Shown here piece by piece: positions 1 through 13,276 of a stretch of 64,000 nucleotides of DNA (position 1 is its first letter; every line of letters starts with the position of its first letter). Position numbers and translations under genes: made by a program. The notes under the pieces were generated by a model, which did not search any database, had not been told where the DNA came from, and saw nothing but the letters and a program-made list of their open reading frames with translations. Source of the stretch: Morella rubra (Eukaryota > Streptophyta > Magnoliopsida > Fagales > Myricaceae); contig CM025853.1 in assembly GCA_003952965.2 (NCBI GenBank), positions 10,487,161 to 10,551,160 of the forward strand, given 5' to 3'.

Positions 1-950
1 GCACCACATGTACTGTTCTTTTTCAAGCATTTTTATGTGCATGTCTTGTTAATCAAGACATTTTCTTCTTAAGCTATATTTATTCCTAGAACTTAGTGTT
101 AGCAGTCAGGGTTGGACCATATTGTTCATGGGTAACTCAATCTTTCCAACTTTTCCTTCAGCCAGACATGACAGCTGTACTGTGCTTGGACCATCACATT
201 GATTAAAGTTTATCCTCAATTGTTTATAATAGTGATGACTGCTTCCATATGCCAATCACTATTCCTGTCCAATATCCTCCAATGTGCCAAACATTCTAAT
301 AGGAAGTAGTGATATCCCCAGAATTTGCTTTGGCTCAGCATACCAACGGTGTGCCAAAAGCAATAAATTCTCACCAAGTAAAATTGAAGATTGAGGAAAT
401 TCTAGCATGTCTCAAGTTAGCTAATGAAATTGATCTCTTGACACCTTATAGTTGCCAGTTATCTCAAGGAAAAATGTGCTGCAACAATCGCTTCTACTTC
501 AACATTGTATAGGTGGATGACGTAGTCATTATCTGAGATTGCTGAACGACAATTTTTTTGTTTTCCTTCACCCCTCCCAACATATGTATTATCAGTAGAA
601 GGGAAAACTTGACGAATGCAAGGAAAAATGTTACCTCCCCAAGACAGTAGGGGACTGCCCATACTGTTAGCATAACAGTAAGTCTTCCTATTCTTTGTGG
701 TGCGACAGTTCTGTGCTACATGCACCAACTTAGTGGTAAGGAACTTGGATTCAGAAAACAGAATGATGCTATTTCAGTGTGTTTAGTCGCTGCATTTATG
801 TCTTATGGCCTCGATTTTACTCCAATTTTTTTGCATTCTTAGCTAGTCAGCATAAAAATTAGAAGATTTGCATAATTGAGAACCAGGGTTGAAGCAACAA
901 AACTAGGTACTGCCTTGCCATGAGCACTGAAAGATCATTAAAGATCGCAC
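1..950 (-). other. MSH2 last intron (no exon seen)
   Basis: This follows the donor after residue 876 of MSH2. I looked on the minus strand for the conserved C-terminal segment of plant MSH2 and found nothing like it. The intron is therefore at least 950 bases and the last coding exon should lie to the left of the window. No other gene is recognised here. Confidence 0.7.
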
Positions 951-3900
951 CTCTTCTCGAGCATCATTTGAAATGATTGTAGTAGGTGAGAAATCTTCCA
1001 ATTCAGCAGCCTTTTCTCTCGCAAGAGCAACAACGCTTTCAGGAAAGTTTGCGAATTCTGCAACGTGGATGCCAAAACTTTGGTCACAAGCCCCTGGCTC
1101 AACCTGGAGAGCATGATCAAATAAAGGGGTTTCAGTGGATACACTTCTGCTTGACAACTGTACAACCACTAGCATTCAAAAAAGCAACAGAGATAAAGGG
1201 AAATATAACAAGAGAGATAAATGGAACTATAATTCTCCAAACTTCTTAAAATGAGCTTGGAAACACCAGATAATTGTAGGGAAAAAAGAAAACCAAAGCG
1301 GAAAGGCATTTGGTGAGATATTGTTCCAACAGACTTTTTCTTCAGCAGAAAATTTTCGAAGTGACTTTAAGAATGCCTTTGCCAGTGATTATTCCCACCT
1401 ATTTTGTCACCCTTGACAGCTTGAACCCAACCCACCAGAATACTACATACTTGGAATTCTCATAAAACAAAAGGCAGGTGGAAAATTTTATCTGCCATTA
1501 AGCAGATTTCAAACCTAATTGGTGTGACACATATCAGGCATCACTAACTGGAAATTGACCGTAACGCACAATTGCAACATGGAAAAGGCAAAAGAACATG
1601 TGTTCTGAACTTATCTTTTTCCTGAAATTATTCCTATGAACCGCATATAGCAGCATATAACAAAACCTTCTATAGAAAATTTTACTGGGAACCTTATTTA
1701 CCTTTAGAAAAAATAAATGAACTTGAGAAACTGACATTTAGAAAGAAAAAGCAACACATACTGGAAATGATAGCTGTATGAGGCAGTTATCCATTACAAA
1801 CTTATTTTGCCTTGACAAGCATGCAGTAGAAAATTGATAATATATATAACGAGCCCTTGAGAGTTATGCTAAGAAACAAAAATATCACATTAAAAGTAAA
1901 AAAAGAAGGTTATTGTGGAATAACCAAAAGATATCGGAGCGTGCATCTACCTTATACAGCATAGTCAACTTGCGACTTGAGGAGTCAATGTGTGCACTAA
2001 CATGATAGTTTGCCACACCAACACTTTGCTTCTTACTGGGCTCTTGATCAGGACTTTCATGAGCTAATGCAGTCAGTTCATGAAAGTGGGTCGCAAACAG
2101 AGTAGGTGCCTTGATCACTTCAACAAGATGCTCACAGATGGCCCAAGCCAAACCTGAGCACCAGAAAAAGATTTCTGATAAGTCATTAATTAGACCCAAT
2201 ATGAAACCTAAATAAGTACCTCTCCTAGCATTATCAGATAAAACAGATATATCATCATTCAGCAACCAACAAACAAAGAAAGTTATTTGTCCTAAAATTA
2301 CTATTCAAACCATGCATCAAACATTACACTTCAAGAGGTCCTAATCCTAGTTAGCAGAAAGAAAAGTCACTAAAGTAATAGTGATCTTGGAGTACTTTGA
2401 ATGAATTTCCCCAAACAAAAACCTTCTCAGTTTCCAGAATCTTCTTGGACTAGTATACAAGTCATCATACAGGAAAAACGAATAAAAACAGGAACTGCAG
2501 TTTCTTCAAATATTTTGATAGTAAAGCGCCTTGAGAGTACCAGAACCAATAAGATTGTGGGTGGAAAACCCCTTGTTAAGTTGTTTTTTCTTGCTCCTTT
2601 AAACATAATATACCATAATCTGAAATCATGCACCTAAGTACATGTTTACAAATACACTACGGTCTCTTTGCAAAAAATTACCATCTGCACTTCAGAAATT
2701 TCAACTCAATCATAAATACATTGCCAATAGAACAGATGGTCTACAATGAAGAGAGAAAAGGAATCTGTTTAAACTGAGCACGGGGAATGTGCATGCCATA
2801 TATGTAATATGACATTTTTTTAATAGTCTCTTATGAGAGCATCGTTTAAAGCACTAGTTTCAGCTTATTCTTCTGAATAAGTGATAAAATGAATGGTGAG
2901 TTTGGCCTGCTCATACCACATGCATATTAGTGTCTTGTTTAGAGAAAATAGAAATGTATAAAGTAACTTGGACATCACCCAGCAAACAAGAGTACTAAAC
3001 ATTCTACATTGCTATGCTTATTTCAACAATATTGCCACAATAGATCATATTTTTACATAATTAAAACATAGTAACACAGCAGGGTAAATAATCAATGTAG
3101 AACACAATCAAAGCAGTTAAAGCCCATTTAAAACAATATAACTACAGTAAAAACCTCCAAGCTGCAATAGGTGCATAATTTTCACTGAGGGCCTATTGGA
3201 TAACCTCATTTGGCAATGAAAAAAATCAGCACTGAATCATTTTCTAGTGTGTTTCACATATATGATTTCATTTTTTATTTATTTCATAACCCGGGAAATT
3301 GTCAGTCGGCCTCATGGGATACATGGATTAGGTTGTTGTAACCAAGACTACACCTCAGCCATGAGTATCCAAAACCTAAATGAAGCATGAACCAAAGGTG
3401 CTCAATTTAGGCCAAACCAGGAAATTGCCTCTCCTACACTAGCCCAAGCCAAGCAACAGTTGGTTAAGATGGCATACGGCCTGATAAAGTCATGCTTGGA
3501 TGGCATAGTATTAGGGCACAGAAGCACATGCACGGTACCTACAGGGACCAGGTGGTAGTCAAGGTTCAGTTCTCTCATCAGCTACAACGCAAACTTGGCA
3601 TAGCTCAACTATGCATCCAACTGCATGAGGTCTGCCATATATCGCAACAAAAGTGGCTTGACAAAAAAAGCTTTGTGTTGCCCCCACCATATGAGCTCTG
3701 CTTTCTTGTTTTTGCGATATATACTTTAGTTGTTGCATTTACTAAAAATAATTTGTGGGCCTGCCACAACTACAACCAGGGTTTGTCAATCTTATTTTGA
3801 CTATTCTCCAACTAAAAATCGAATATGATTTTTTTTTTGGGTGGGGGGGATTGAGAGAGAAAAATACATGCTCAAGATAGGTGACAAAGCTATTAAATAG

Positions 3901-6900
3901 GTTTCAAGATACCAACCAAATCCATCATAAGTTGACGTCCCGCGGCCCAACTCATCAATGATAATCAACGACTTATCTGTAGCTCCTTTCAAGATTGATG
4001 CAGTTTCAAGCATTTCTTGCATAAAGGTAGAAACTCCCCGTAACTAAAATGACAAAGAACACAGTTAAACTTGTACGACGATGTCATGTTATGCTTTTTG
4101 CATGGCAGCCAATAAATATTTTCTAATGTGAGAAAGTAGTCCGGCAATTGTATAACAGATGTATGGCCAAACAAAGAAGATGGTCATTACTGGGGAATTA
4201 GTGTGGCAATAAAACACGGTATAAATAAACAAAGTTGATAAATCATTGTCTGAATAACTTGGCTAACTTCTCTATCCATATCGAAATGCTCTGACAAGTA
4301 TTGTGCAATAAAAAGCTTATCAGTAACTCTGATACAAATAAATTGATCACACCAGCCTACGCTCCAAATTTTTTTTTTTATAAGAAGCCTACACTCCAAA
4401 TATAATTTTGGATGAACCCATATATCAGATAAATCAAAATTTAAATAGCTTACAAAAAAAGAAAAGTGACCTGATTGGCTAAATCTAGAGGGATGCGTTA
4501 AGATTAGGCTTTGCAGCCCGATTGACCTCTGACTAATCCAAGAGAACATTCAGTTCAAGCAACCTTAAAGCTAATTCTCTTTTTCTTATTTGTAATGCAT
4601 ATTTTGATATAGGTTTTGTGTTTGTACCATTTTGGTGATTTCTAGAAGTAAGCAGCAGGTACTATATAGTACATAACCATGAAGGGCGCTGAATTCATAT
4701 TAGCCCCCTATATAGGTTTCAAGTTAATGTCTTCCATTTATTTACAGAGAGGACAATCATGTACATGAACAATCTGAACCCGATCATTAGCAGCTTTGTT
4801 AATAAGAATTTGAAAACACAACTATCACCACAGATATCTCAAACTGACCTCCACCTAAAGCTTCCAATAATCTACAGTAAAAATTGTAGTTACTATATAC
4901 AGGGCAACAGATGAAAAATGAGTGTGGATCTGTATCCTTCAGAGGTTTGGTACTGTTGTTGTCACTGAATAGTGAAGCGAGCATGTACTTTAATTGCTTT
5001 TGCTATTGTTGCAGTACATGGGAATATATGTTAAATCTGAATCAGGAAATTGTTTCCTTTTGAATTTTCAGTACTTTTGATATGATAATCCTTTCTTCCT
5101 TTTAGTTGGTAGTGAAAGAAGATACTATAAACATGCTGCAATAACTTCAACAATAGTGATTAAACAAAAACATAGTCAGTGACCTATTCTTATGATTGGT
5201 TGTAGAAGCCGAAAATGGAGAAGTGTTAGAAACTCAGAATGAAAGGGGAAAAATATAACTGTTTTTGTCCCACCCCACCTAGGCATCACTTAGGAGCTTG
5301 GCTGACTAGTTTGTATGTGAAGCAATTGCTTCACAAAAATTGTACAAATGCAGCTGCCTTAATCATTCAAATTGAGCACCAAATCTATGATTGATGACAA
5401 AGACTATAGAAACCAAACAATTCAAGAAAGTACTCCAGTTGCTTTTACCAGAAAAATTTAACTCGTGATAGATGAAACTTTACGAAATAAGAACAGGGTG
5501 GAAGATCAGTACTAATAAATAGTATGAAATGGAATCCTTGTCAAACCCATTCATTATACCCTGCTCAATTTGAAGGAGCTAAACAAATTGCTACTGTCTC
5601 ACCTGGCAGTCACCAGCACCGACACGAGCAAAAATGCAATCACGTACAGAAATGCTAGCTTTGTCACAGGGAACAAAACAACCAACTTGTGCCATTAGAA
5701 TATTCACGCCAACCTGCAAGAGCAAAATATATATAGAGATACATGATCAGGTCAATGCAAATCTTCATAAGCAATTGGAGTTTGTAGGATCCAACACGAC
5801 AAGAAAGAACAATAGCCGTCGGCAACCATAATCGATAGAGGTGTTCAAGTTTTTGTAATTAGAATAGATAGAGGCATTCAATGTAGTCATATAATTAGAA
5901 TCCGTCTCTTAAGAAAAAGGATCTTATAGCTACATGGATGAGAGCAATACTTTCTTTCTACTGATAGAGAAGAAGCATGTAATTGAACAAAGCATCACAC
6001 CTGTCGAATAAATGTAGATTTTCCGCCCATATTAGGGCCAGTAATAATTTGGAACCAACTTTTCCCCCTGACCTGATTTGCAAGGAAACCCAAAAAGAAA
6101 ACGTTAACCACTTCAATTCGAGAGGGTAGAAAAAGAGAATCTTTTGTCAATGTATCTTATGTATACCCACAAGTTTACAATCATTTGGTATGAAATTCAC
6201 CCAGTCTTGAGCCTCCACACAAGGGTGTCTACTCCCTTCTAAGATAATATCACCCTCATCCTATCATAGCCAATACAGCAAAAAATTTGCAGTGAGGAAG
6301 TGGGCTTCTCTTATACGGAAAATCTTTCACCAATCAAAGAAATAAAAAGCAGCAAATAACTAGTAAGTTATTACCGACGGAGAGATATTTGGTCTTATGT
6401 AGGGAGTAGGACAACTTGAAGCTAAATCAGCAAAACTAAGTAAGACATCCAACTCGGAAAGCAACCCAGCTAATGAACCGAACACCTGCAGAGTGGAAGT
6501 TTTTTCGATCACAAGAGCCCAGCAGAAGCTACAAGAAATAATAAAGTATGACTACCTCAGAGAATGTTGCTGCAGTTTGAACCACTCTGTCTACCAGCTC
6601 TTTCTGACAATTCTTATACTCCTCAAGTTTCCTTTGATATTGATCACCTAATTTCTTAAGCTTTGTATTGGTAAATCTAACTCCATCCTTCCGGGTTTCA
6701 AGAACAATATATTGAGTGGTGAGCTTTTTCCTTATTTTTGGCTCTTCTTTCTTGGTGATTCTAAACACATGTCCAAATTGTGTGCCCTTATCTAACTTTA
6801 ATGCCTTGTCAAGAGGCAGATCAAGATCATTTGCAGCTTGTTTATGCAAATTATGTATTTGGTGCTCCAGTGACTCTTGTTCATCTTTCAGTGCAGACAG

Positions 6901-9900
6901 CATGGGATCATAACTTGGAGAAATTATGTATTCCCCATTTTCAAGTTGATCAAGGTCGACAGAAGTTTCCACAAGGCCAATGAACTTATTCAGGTGCTCG
7001 TCATCAGTCCAGAACTGAAGAGGATTCAAATACCTGTCCTTGATCAGTGAGGAAAATTGTCCCTCATAGCATTCCAGGGCACTTTTAATAAAAGGAAGTC
7101 TTATACATGACTGCATCCAGACGAAGTGAAGCAAATTAGAAACAGAAGCACTTTCAACTATGAGATACCACTTGTAATGTGAACATGTAACTAACTGTAA
7201 AATAATGCAAGTATGTTGCAATTAATAATACTACTGCAAGAAGGCACCAATCAGTTTTCCAACCATGTACAGAACAAAGCATTTTAAAGCTTGCAACCTG
7301 CTGAACATGGGAAAATACATCAAGATCACTGAAACTATTTCACCACCAATTTCAAAGTGAGGCAAGATTCCAGTACAACAAGGCCCATATGATTCTTATT
7401 GAAAGAAAGGAGGAAGTTAAAGAAAAGCTAGAAACCAAATACTAGGTTGTCTGTGAACAATGTTAAACAATGGAGGGACAACCCAAAAAAAAAAAAGAAA
7501 TTTACCTTTTGCATGGAGATGGAAAATACAAACATTGAAGAGCTATAGCAACAATAAAGGGATAACCCAGACACTGCAGAATAACAAGGATATCTAATTG
7601 AATCTACCTGGTAAAGTTTCACTATATGGTGCAAACCGGCTCTTTTCTTCTCAAGATTGTGCACAAGTCGCTCAACATCTGAGATTCTTTTCAGGTGCTG
7701 TCTCAGATCTTGACGAAGTGCAGTATCCTCCACAAATGTTTGTACCAAATCCAGTCTGCAGTTGATCTCCTTTACATCTAATAAGGGCTGCTTTAGCCAC
7801 ATATGCAGTAACCTTTTTCCCATTCCAGCAGTACAGGTTCTGTTCATGAGACCAAACAAACTGAAATTTTTGTTTGCATCTGTTTTACTTTCTAGGACAT
7901 TCAGTGCCCTCATAGCAGCTGAATCTAATCTCATGTAGCTATCAAGATTGTATCTACAGATAGTATAATTTCCATAATTGCTCTCATCTGCAAGAAGTTC
8001 AGCATAAGACAGTAATGCCCCCAAAGCACCAGGAGCAAATTCGAATGCAGAAACTAGGTCTCGGACTGGTTCTTTAGAGCCCTTGGCAAGCCTACCAAGA
8101 TCCTCCACTAAATCCCTCGCTTTGAACTCAGTTTTCTTCCTTTCGGTTAACATCACACCACATCTGGTCAAAGCATCATGCAAGTTCCTACTTTCACTGG
8201 ATTTGCCACTCTCGATAGGCAGAAGGCATTCCTTACAACCAAGAGCAACCAAAGATGACTCCAGATTTGTAAAGTGACTATCATCAAGAAATTCAGCCAA
8301 CCCCAGTACTCTCTTAGTTAGGTCAATGTAACCTAACCCAAGAGTGCACCCGTTTTCACGGAAATTAGGCAATAGTGCAACGACAACAGGGGAATCCTGC
8401 ATCTCATTGCTGGCAAACAAAACATCTTCAAAACTGCTGAGATTTCCAGGTGTTCCACTTTTGACCAGTCTCCAATTTGAACCACTACCCTCGTAGAGTT
8501 CAAGAGTATGGTCCGTTCTCTCTAGGAGGAGATCACGCGCAACTGTTTCGAACATGTTTTTACTAACGCTTACACTTGAGAGAGCATCAGATCCACTACC
8601 CAATTGTCTCAGGCAAGTAGTAGTACGATAGTAGGTCTTTGCAATAAAAGTTGCATTTTCACCATGAGCGGTATAGTAGTCCTGATTAATTTACAGAAAC
8701 ATATACAAATTGACAAGCCAATGGTGCATAAAGAAAGAAAAGCACGAAAAAATTATATCATTCTTCACAAAAGACATAGGATTCCTCATTAACCAATAAA
8801 AATTTTCTAGTTAGCAAGAAAGAGCACACAATATACCTGTCAGAACATCTATGGAAATTGTGGTATCTAGGCCGAACATAAGTTCTGAAATGAACTTATG
8901 AGCAACAACCATTTTGTACAAAGAAAAAAGAATGGGGGGGGGGGGAGGAAATTCTGAAAGTTTTGCCGCAAGTGAATGGATAAACCCCATTTCATGGGAT
9001 ATTTTTAATAGTCCCAATTAAAGGGACCGTCAACCTTGAATAATCCAAAATTTAAAGTTCATTTTCTGATATTTTCAAATTTCGGGTATACATAGACGAT
9101 TCTAATAAAAAAAAAGTCATAAACACCCAATACAGAAAGTTATGATGTACATCTTTGATGAAGGAAACAATAAAAAAGAGAGAGACCACCACTTTTATAC
9201 ATTTAGTAATGTTTTCTAACGACTAATTATTTTGAACTCAACCCACTTGTATCAATGAATAAGTATATAGATAGAAGGCATTTTTCAAGAAAGGTCATTG
9301 AACAAACTTGATGATTACATCAATGGGCTTGTAGCCTCGGAGAGATAATGGATTCAATCCACACTGAGTAGAAGAATTATGGGGTGAAAATAACCACGCA
9401 AGAATAATGAACGCAACAATGTCTTTGCTCTAATATCCATCACAGGGCTCTTTTTAGGAATATATAAGATGCCAAACACCTTATCAGTTTCCTTTCAAGG
9501 AAAGGACCATTTAGAATCTAACATAGGCCCTACAAGCACTCCTAACCAACAAAAGATGGAAAAAAGAAAAAGAAGAGGATCGGTAACTGCTTTAAGGAAA
9601 AGGCTGAGTTCTTGAGATAATTTGAAATTTCAATTAAAGTTCATCAAGATTACAAGAGAAACAAACATTCATAACTAACAAAAACAAACATCAAAAGGTA
9701 ACAGGCAAAGTACAATACAGCAAATATAGGAGTTCAGAATTTGGACTGACCCTGCGATCAAACAACCGTACAGCTCTTGGGTCCTGGAACAAAAACAAGC
9801 AGAATAAGCAGAATTCTTTTGGATCATTGAACAGCATCTATGTCTATCTTCCTTTTGCGTAACACAAAACTTACGTAAGTACCCATTATAGTTCAATCAT

Positions 9901-10525
9901 TTGGCTTTAGGACGTCAGGTCAACATTTGAAACATGTTGATTCTTGTTATTAACTTATTCGTATATTAATCATAGTTTATCCAAATAAGCGAATACACTA
10001 ATCTCCTTTTTTTTTTTTTTGGGGGGGGGGAAGTGATACACTAATCTCCTTGCCTAAACCATTTTCTACGTTTTCTGTCAGAGTTGAACTTAGTCATATC
10101 ATAACAAATAATAGAAAACTCACAAAACGCAAATTCATTTCCTTTTCTTTTTGCCTCATTTCACCAGCAACCAAAGTAGACAGTGACAGTTTCCAGAGAA
10201 CTCCCGCAACTTTGAACCCCAAAACGAGTCATAGTTATTTGGGCAGGGAACAAGAGACTTACAACGGGTAGGGTCTTGAAGAATGAGAGAAACCCTTGAG
10301 CTTGTTTAGCATCTACCAAACCACAAAAATGCTAATTACAAAACCTTATCACAAACGTCATCAACTAACAAAAAATACCAAAAAACATGAAACCAGCTCA
10401 CAGAAAATGAGTTGCAGAAAAAGAAATTATTGAACAAACCCAGGTTGTTGTTGTTTTTTTTTGTGTGGATTTTTACCTAGTTTGAGTTCAGGAAGCTTGT
10501 TCTGCTCCTCAAATTTCTCATCCAT
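951..10525 (-). CDS. MSH2: DNA mismatch repair protein MSH2 (3' end off window)
   Basis: MutS homologue that pairs with MSH6, MSH3 or plant MSH7 in the nucleus to recognise mismatches and small loops. Exons on the complement: 10525-10477, 10312-10263, 9783-9751, 8681-7608, 7110-6556, 6485-6375, 6260-6171, 6072-6001, 5713-5603, 4043-3917, 2153-1951, 1103-951. All junctions are GT-AG and join in frame to 876 residues. The start MDEKFEEQ has no in-frame ATG upstream. Order: mismatch-binding domain (about 20-130), connector (about 145-290), lever and clamp (about 305-620), ATPase (about 640-876). Walker [10 protein letters not shown] is at 666-674, the Walker B acidic pair in [12 protein letters not shown] at 745-746, and the conserved FATHFHEL follows at 777-784. 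Plant MSH2 is about 940 residues, so the last 60 or so (helix-turn-helix dimer end) are missing; no matching exon is seen in 1-950. No stop or frameshift was found. Identity is very secure; junctions are read by eye. Confidence 0.97.
4354..4401 (-). repeat. tail-only micro-insertion with 16-bp direct repeats
   Basis: In MSH2 intron 9, a 16-base repeat (agcctacgctccaaat, 4354-4369; agcctacactccaaat, 4386-4401; one mismatch) flanks 16 bases that are a T run followed by ATAAGA. On the minus strand the insert reads TCTTAT then poly(A). This is the form expected of a retroposed poly(A) tail with its target-site duplication and almost no element body. Confidence 0.7.
8934..8947. repeat. poly(G) tract in MSH2 intron 3
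   Basis: An uninterrupted run of about 13 G lies in the intron between exons 3 and 4 of MSH2. It is a simple homopolymer that can form a G-quadruplex and is prone to sequencing and length errors. Confidence 0.8.
9993..10051 (-). repeat. poly(T)-poly(G) micro-insertion with 16-bp direct repeats
   Basis: In MSH2 intron 2, the 16-base sequence atacactaatctcctt occurs at about 9993-10008 and again at 10036-10051. Between the copies are only about 12 T, 10 G and AAGTG. On the minus strand this is CACTT, poly(C), poly(A). The matching flanks look like a target-site duplication around a retroposed tail. Confidence 0.75.
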
Positions 10526-10620
10526 CGCTATTCTCTCAGGGTCTCCTCTCCTTCCTTTCCTCTCCGGTTTTGCAATTATATCATGTACATTCTCAGTGAG
10601 TGTGCATGTGGGGTTGAGAT

Positions 10621-10642
10621 GGCGGGAAAGAAATTGGCGGGG
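10621..10642. promoter_or_regulatory. two E2F-type sites upstream of MSH2
   Basis: GGCGGGAAA at 10621-10629 is the reverse complement of the canonical E2F site TTTCCCGCC. A second match to WTTSSCSS (ATTGGCGG) lies at 10633-10640. Both sit about 95-120 bases upstream of the MSH2 ATG at 10525, within its promoter or 5' leader. An ACGTCA-type bZIP core (cacacgtcac) is nearby at 10665-10674. E2F control fits a repair gene expressed in S phase; occupancy is inferred. Confidence 0.7.
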
Positions 10643-11267
10643 TTTTTTGGGGGCGCGTGTCCTACACACGTCACGGGGGTGGACTGTGGAGTGGGTTGGC
10701 TGGACCGGAAGTCATGCCCGGTTAATTTATGAGGGGTTTCAGTTGGGCCAAACCAGGCCTCCTAAGCTTGCCACGTCTCGGTCCATTTTGTTTTTGTTCA
10801 TTGTCCAGTCCAATCAGTATTTACTATGGGCCAGTATGGGTTCCAGCTTTAATCTGAACCCAAAGAGAGTTGGGCGGAATTGAATTTCTAACAAATCTGA
10901 ATTTCATTTTCTCTTATGTTGTTCCTTATGGGTTTGTTTGGTTTGTAGGAAAGGGAAGGTGGACGTGGGGCTTTCCATCTGACGCTTCAGATGTATTAGA
11001 CAATTAGTCCAGCCTTAGAGCCTTCTGGGAAAAGGGTTCCAATCTTTTGGGGTTGTGCCCCTGGGAAGTCCGGAAAAGTGTCCCACTTGAACACAGATGG
11101 TAGCGACCTTAAAAATTTTTGTAAGCAAATTAAGTGATACAGAACTTTACCCTTTAGGTCATGTGCTACTTGTATTCCTCTTGCAACGACGACACTTCGT
11201 ATCATTGGTCACTTAAAAGGGTAAGAGCCGGACAGAGCGTTGGGCAGATCATAAGTTCTTTAAATCC

Positions 11268-11565
11268 TGGGATAAAGATATACTTTTCACCCCAACTTAT
11301 AATTTTTTGTGATACTGCACCTATTAATTAGTGATTTCAAACACTTTGCACCTTATGTTAAAATTTTTGGTGTGTAAAATGACAATTTTGTCCCCCAAAT
11401 TTTTTTGGCCATGACTATTTTATGTGGGTAAAATTGTGATTTTAAGTCAAAACAGAAATCAATATTTGATGGGTGCAATGTGATAAAAAATAATAAAATC
11501 ATTGAGGTACAAAGTATCAAAATATCATTGTGTATCATTGAGGTACAAAGTGTATTTAACCCTTA
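11268..11565. mobile_element. non-autonomous TIR element (MITE), family A
   Basis: The left end reads gggataaagatatactttt and continues with phrases such as 'ctttgcacctta'. The right end, reverse-complemented, starts gggttaaatacactttgtac. These are imperfect terminal inverted repeats of roughly 80 bases around an AT-rich core with no coding potential. A relative with better TIRs lies at 26096-26492. The superfamily is not assigned, as no clear target duplication was seen. Confidence 0.6.
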
Positions 11566-11998
11566 AATCTTTGACACACATATAAATATATTCTTAGGAT
11601 TTCACTGCAACATGGTGAAGGATAGGCAATTGAGGCCATCAAACTTATCACAGAGAATATAGGATGCAAGGCCAACAAACTGAGGTCTAGGACAAAAAAT
11701 TCAAAAAGAATATATTTAACATCAAATAAAAATTTTGATATCAAATTTACTATTTTATCCTTTTATTTTTAAGGTAACAAAACAATTCGTTGCACTTGCC
11801 TTTAGTACATCGGATGCGGACGGATTTAGCCCAACTTGTTTTGATATCATGTATTATAGAATCATTATAAGATTGGTTTATTATTTTTAATTTTGAAAAC
11901 CAGTAATATTCTTAAAGTAATGCATTTATTTAGAGAAAACATTCAGTTCTTTTATGGTTCGTTACAATATTAAGTAGGGGCTTAGTTTGGTTTTGGGA

Positions 11999-12508
11999 TA
12001 ATGTTATTGTTCGCTCATTAACTATAGGCCAATTTCAAACTTGCCCCCTAACTATGAAAACTATGATTTATATCCTCTAATTTTTGACAATCACCAATGT
12101 ACGCTCCGTCCAAATCAGCCGTTAAGTCAGACAGAAACACATGTAAAATGACTGAAATGCTCCTTCAAAATAAATTTTAAAAATAAATAAATATTCAAGA
12201 AATAAATAAATTAAAGATATATAGATTACTAAAAAAGAATTTCAATAGTTTTATTTAAAAAATATTACATTTTTTTAAATATCATTTTTTTTTTTACTTT
12301 TGATGGAATTTTTAATATTTTTAGTAATTTTGTCTTAATGGGGCATTTCAGTCATTTATATATATATTTTCGTCTGACTTAACGGCTAATCTGGACGGGA
12401 GGCATATATTGATGATTTTCGAAAGTTAGAAGACGTAAATCGCTGTTTTCATAATTAGGGTCCCGAGATTGAAATTAGCCCATAATTAGAGTGCGAACTA
12501 TAATATTA
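11999..12508. mobile_element. long-TIR MITE, family B
   Basis: Terminal inverted repeats of about 170 bases. The left begins TAATGTTATTGTTCGCTCAT and includes ccgttaagtcagac; the right, reverse-complemented, begins TAATATTATAGTTCGCACTC and includes the same ccgttaagtcagac. The core is AT-rich and non-coding. Two more copies occur at 34431-34905 and 44091-44765. Long TIRs suggest a MULE-type origin, which is not proven. Confidence 0.8.
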
Positions 12509-12784
12509 AACCTTTGATTTTATAGGAATCTTCAATAGCTTCGAAGCTTCTAACTATTACGGGCCCCTTAATGCTATTACGTCTAAGAAATTTGCAATTT
12601 ATTAGGAAGGCTAACTTTAACTAGATCCTAATGATGATCCAATAGTACAAATTGAAGAACTAAATTTATGTATTTGGGGCCTTTTTGCTTTTAGTACTAT
12701 TATCTATTACTTAAAATTTTTCGTTGAACTCTTTTTTTATAATTGGGTGTCTGGGCTAATTTTTGCGCATCTTGAGTCTGTTTA

Positions 12785-12906
12785 TCTCATACAACTGTGT
12801 AATTACCAAATTAAAGGCCCTATAGTGGCTTCAAAAAATGATAGTCTCCTTATCCCACACAACCGTGTAATTACCAAGTAAATGGCCTTAGTGGCTTCAA
12901 AAAATT
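12785..12906. repeat. two-copy tandem duplication, about 68-bp unit
   Basis: Two adjacent diverged copies share 'tctcatacaactgtgtaatt' / 'tcccacacaaccgtgtaatt' and 'agtggcttcaaaaaat'. It lies in the MSH2-BRC1 intergenic region, with no coding sense. Confidence 0.7.
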
Positions 12907-13194
12907 GGTAGCGCTTATGAGGTCTTGAACATGAGACCTTGAAGTTCATTGAACTCTTTAAATTATAAGGCCCCAACTTAGATCTGCTCTAAAAATTATG
13001 AAATTAAACTTTTCTATTTTGATATTAAGCTTCAAAATCATAAGAAATATTGTGGTTAGAGAATTAATGCAAATATTGAAAAGAAAAATATGCCGTACCC
13101 GTTAGGGTACGTATACATAATTTTTACGTACCCTATGAACCGTCCTCTATAATAATAACCAGAAGACGCAAAAGTCACTGTTATAACCGTAGAT

Positions 13195-13276
13195 AATAAA
13201 AAATGATTTTGAAAAATACTAAAGGAATAATAAATAAAAAATGATTTTGAAAAACACTAAAGGAATAATAATTTTC
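13195..13276. repeat. two-copy tandem duplication, about 41-bp unit
   Basis: The phrase aaaaaatgattttgaaaaa followed by 'actaaaggaataata' occurs twice in succession with one or two differences. It is AT-rich and non-coding, probably from replication slippage. Confidence 0.8.

Noticed and set aside
3180..3530. Possible transposon in MSH2 intron 10
   Set aside because: The sequence changes in composition near 3300, but no terminal repeats, target duplication or coding relic could be found.
10477..10669. Longer MSH2 N-terminus starting near 10669
   Set aside because: The upstream in-frame stretch has no ATG and contains the E2F sites. The conserved plant MSH2 start MDEKFEEQ is at 10525.
12785..13276. 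CRISPR-like repeats
   Set aside because: Only two copies of each unit, without regular spacers, in a plant nuclear sequence. These are ordinary tandem duplications.
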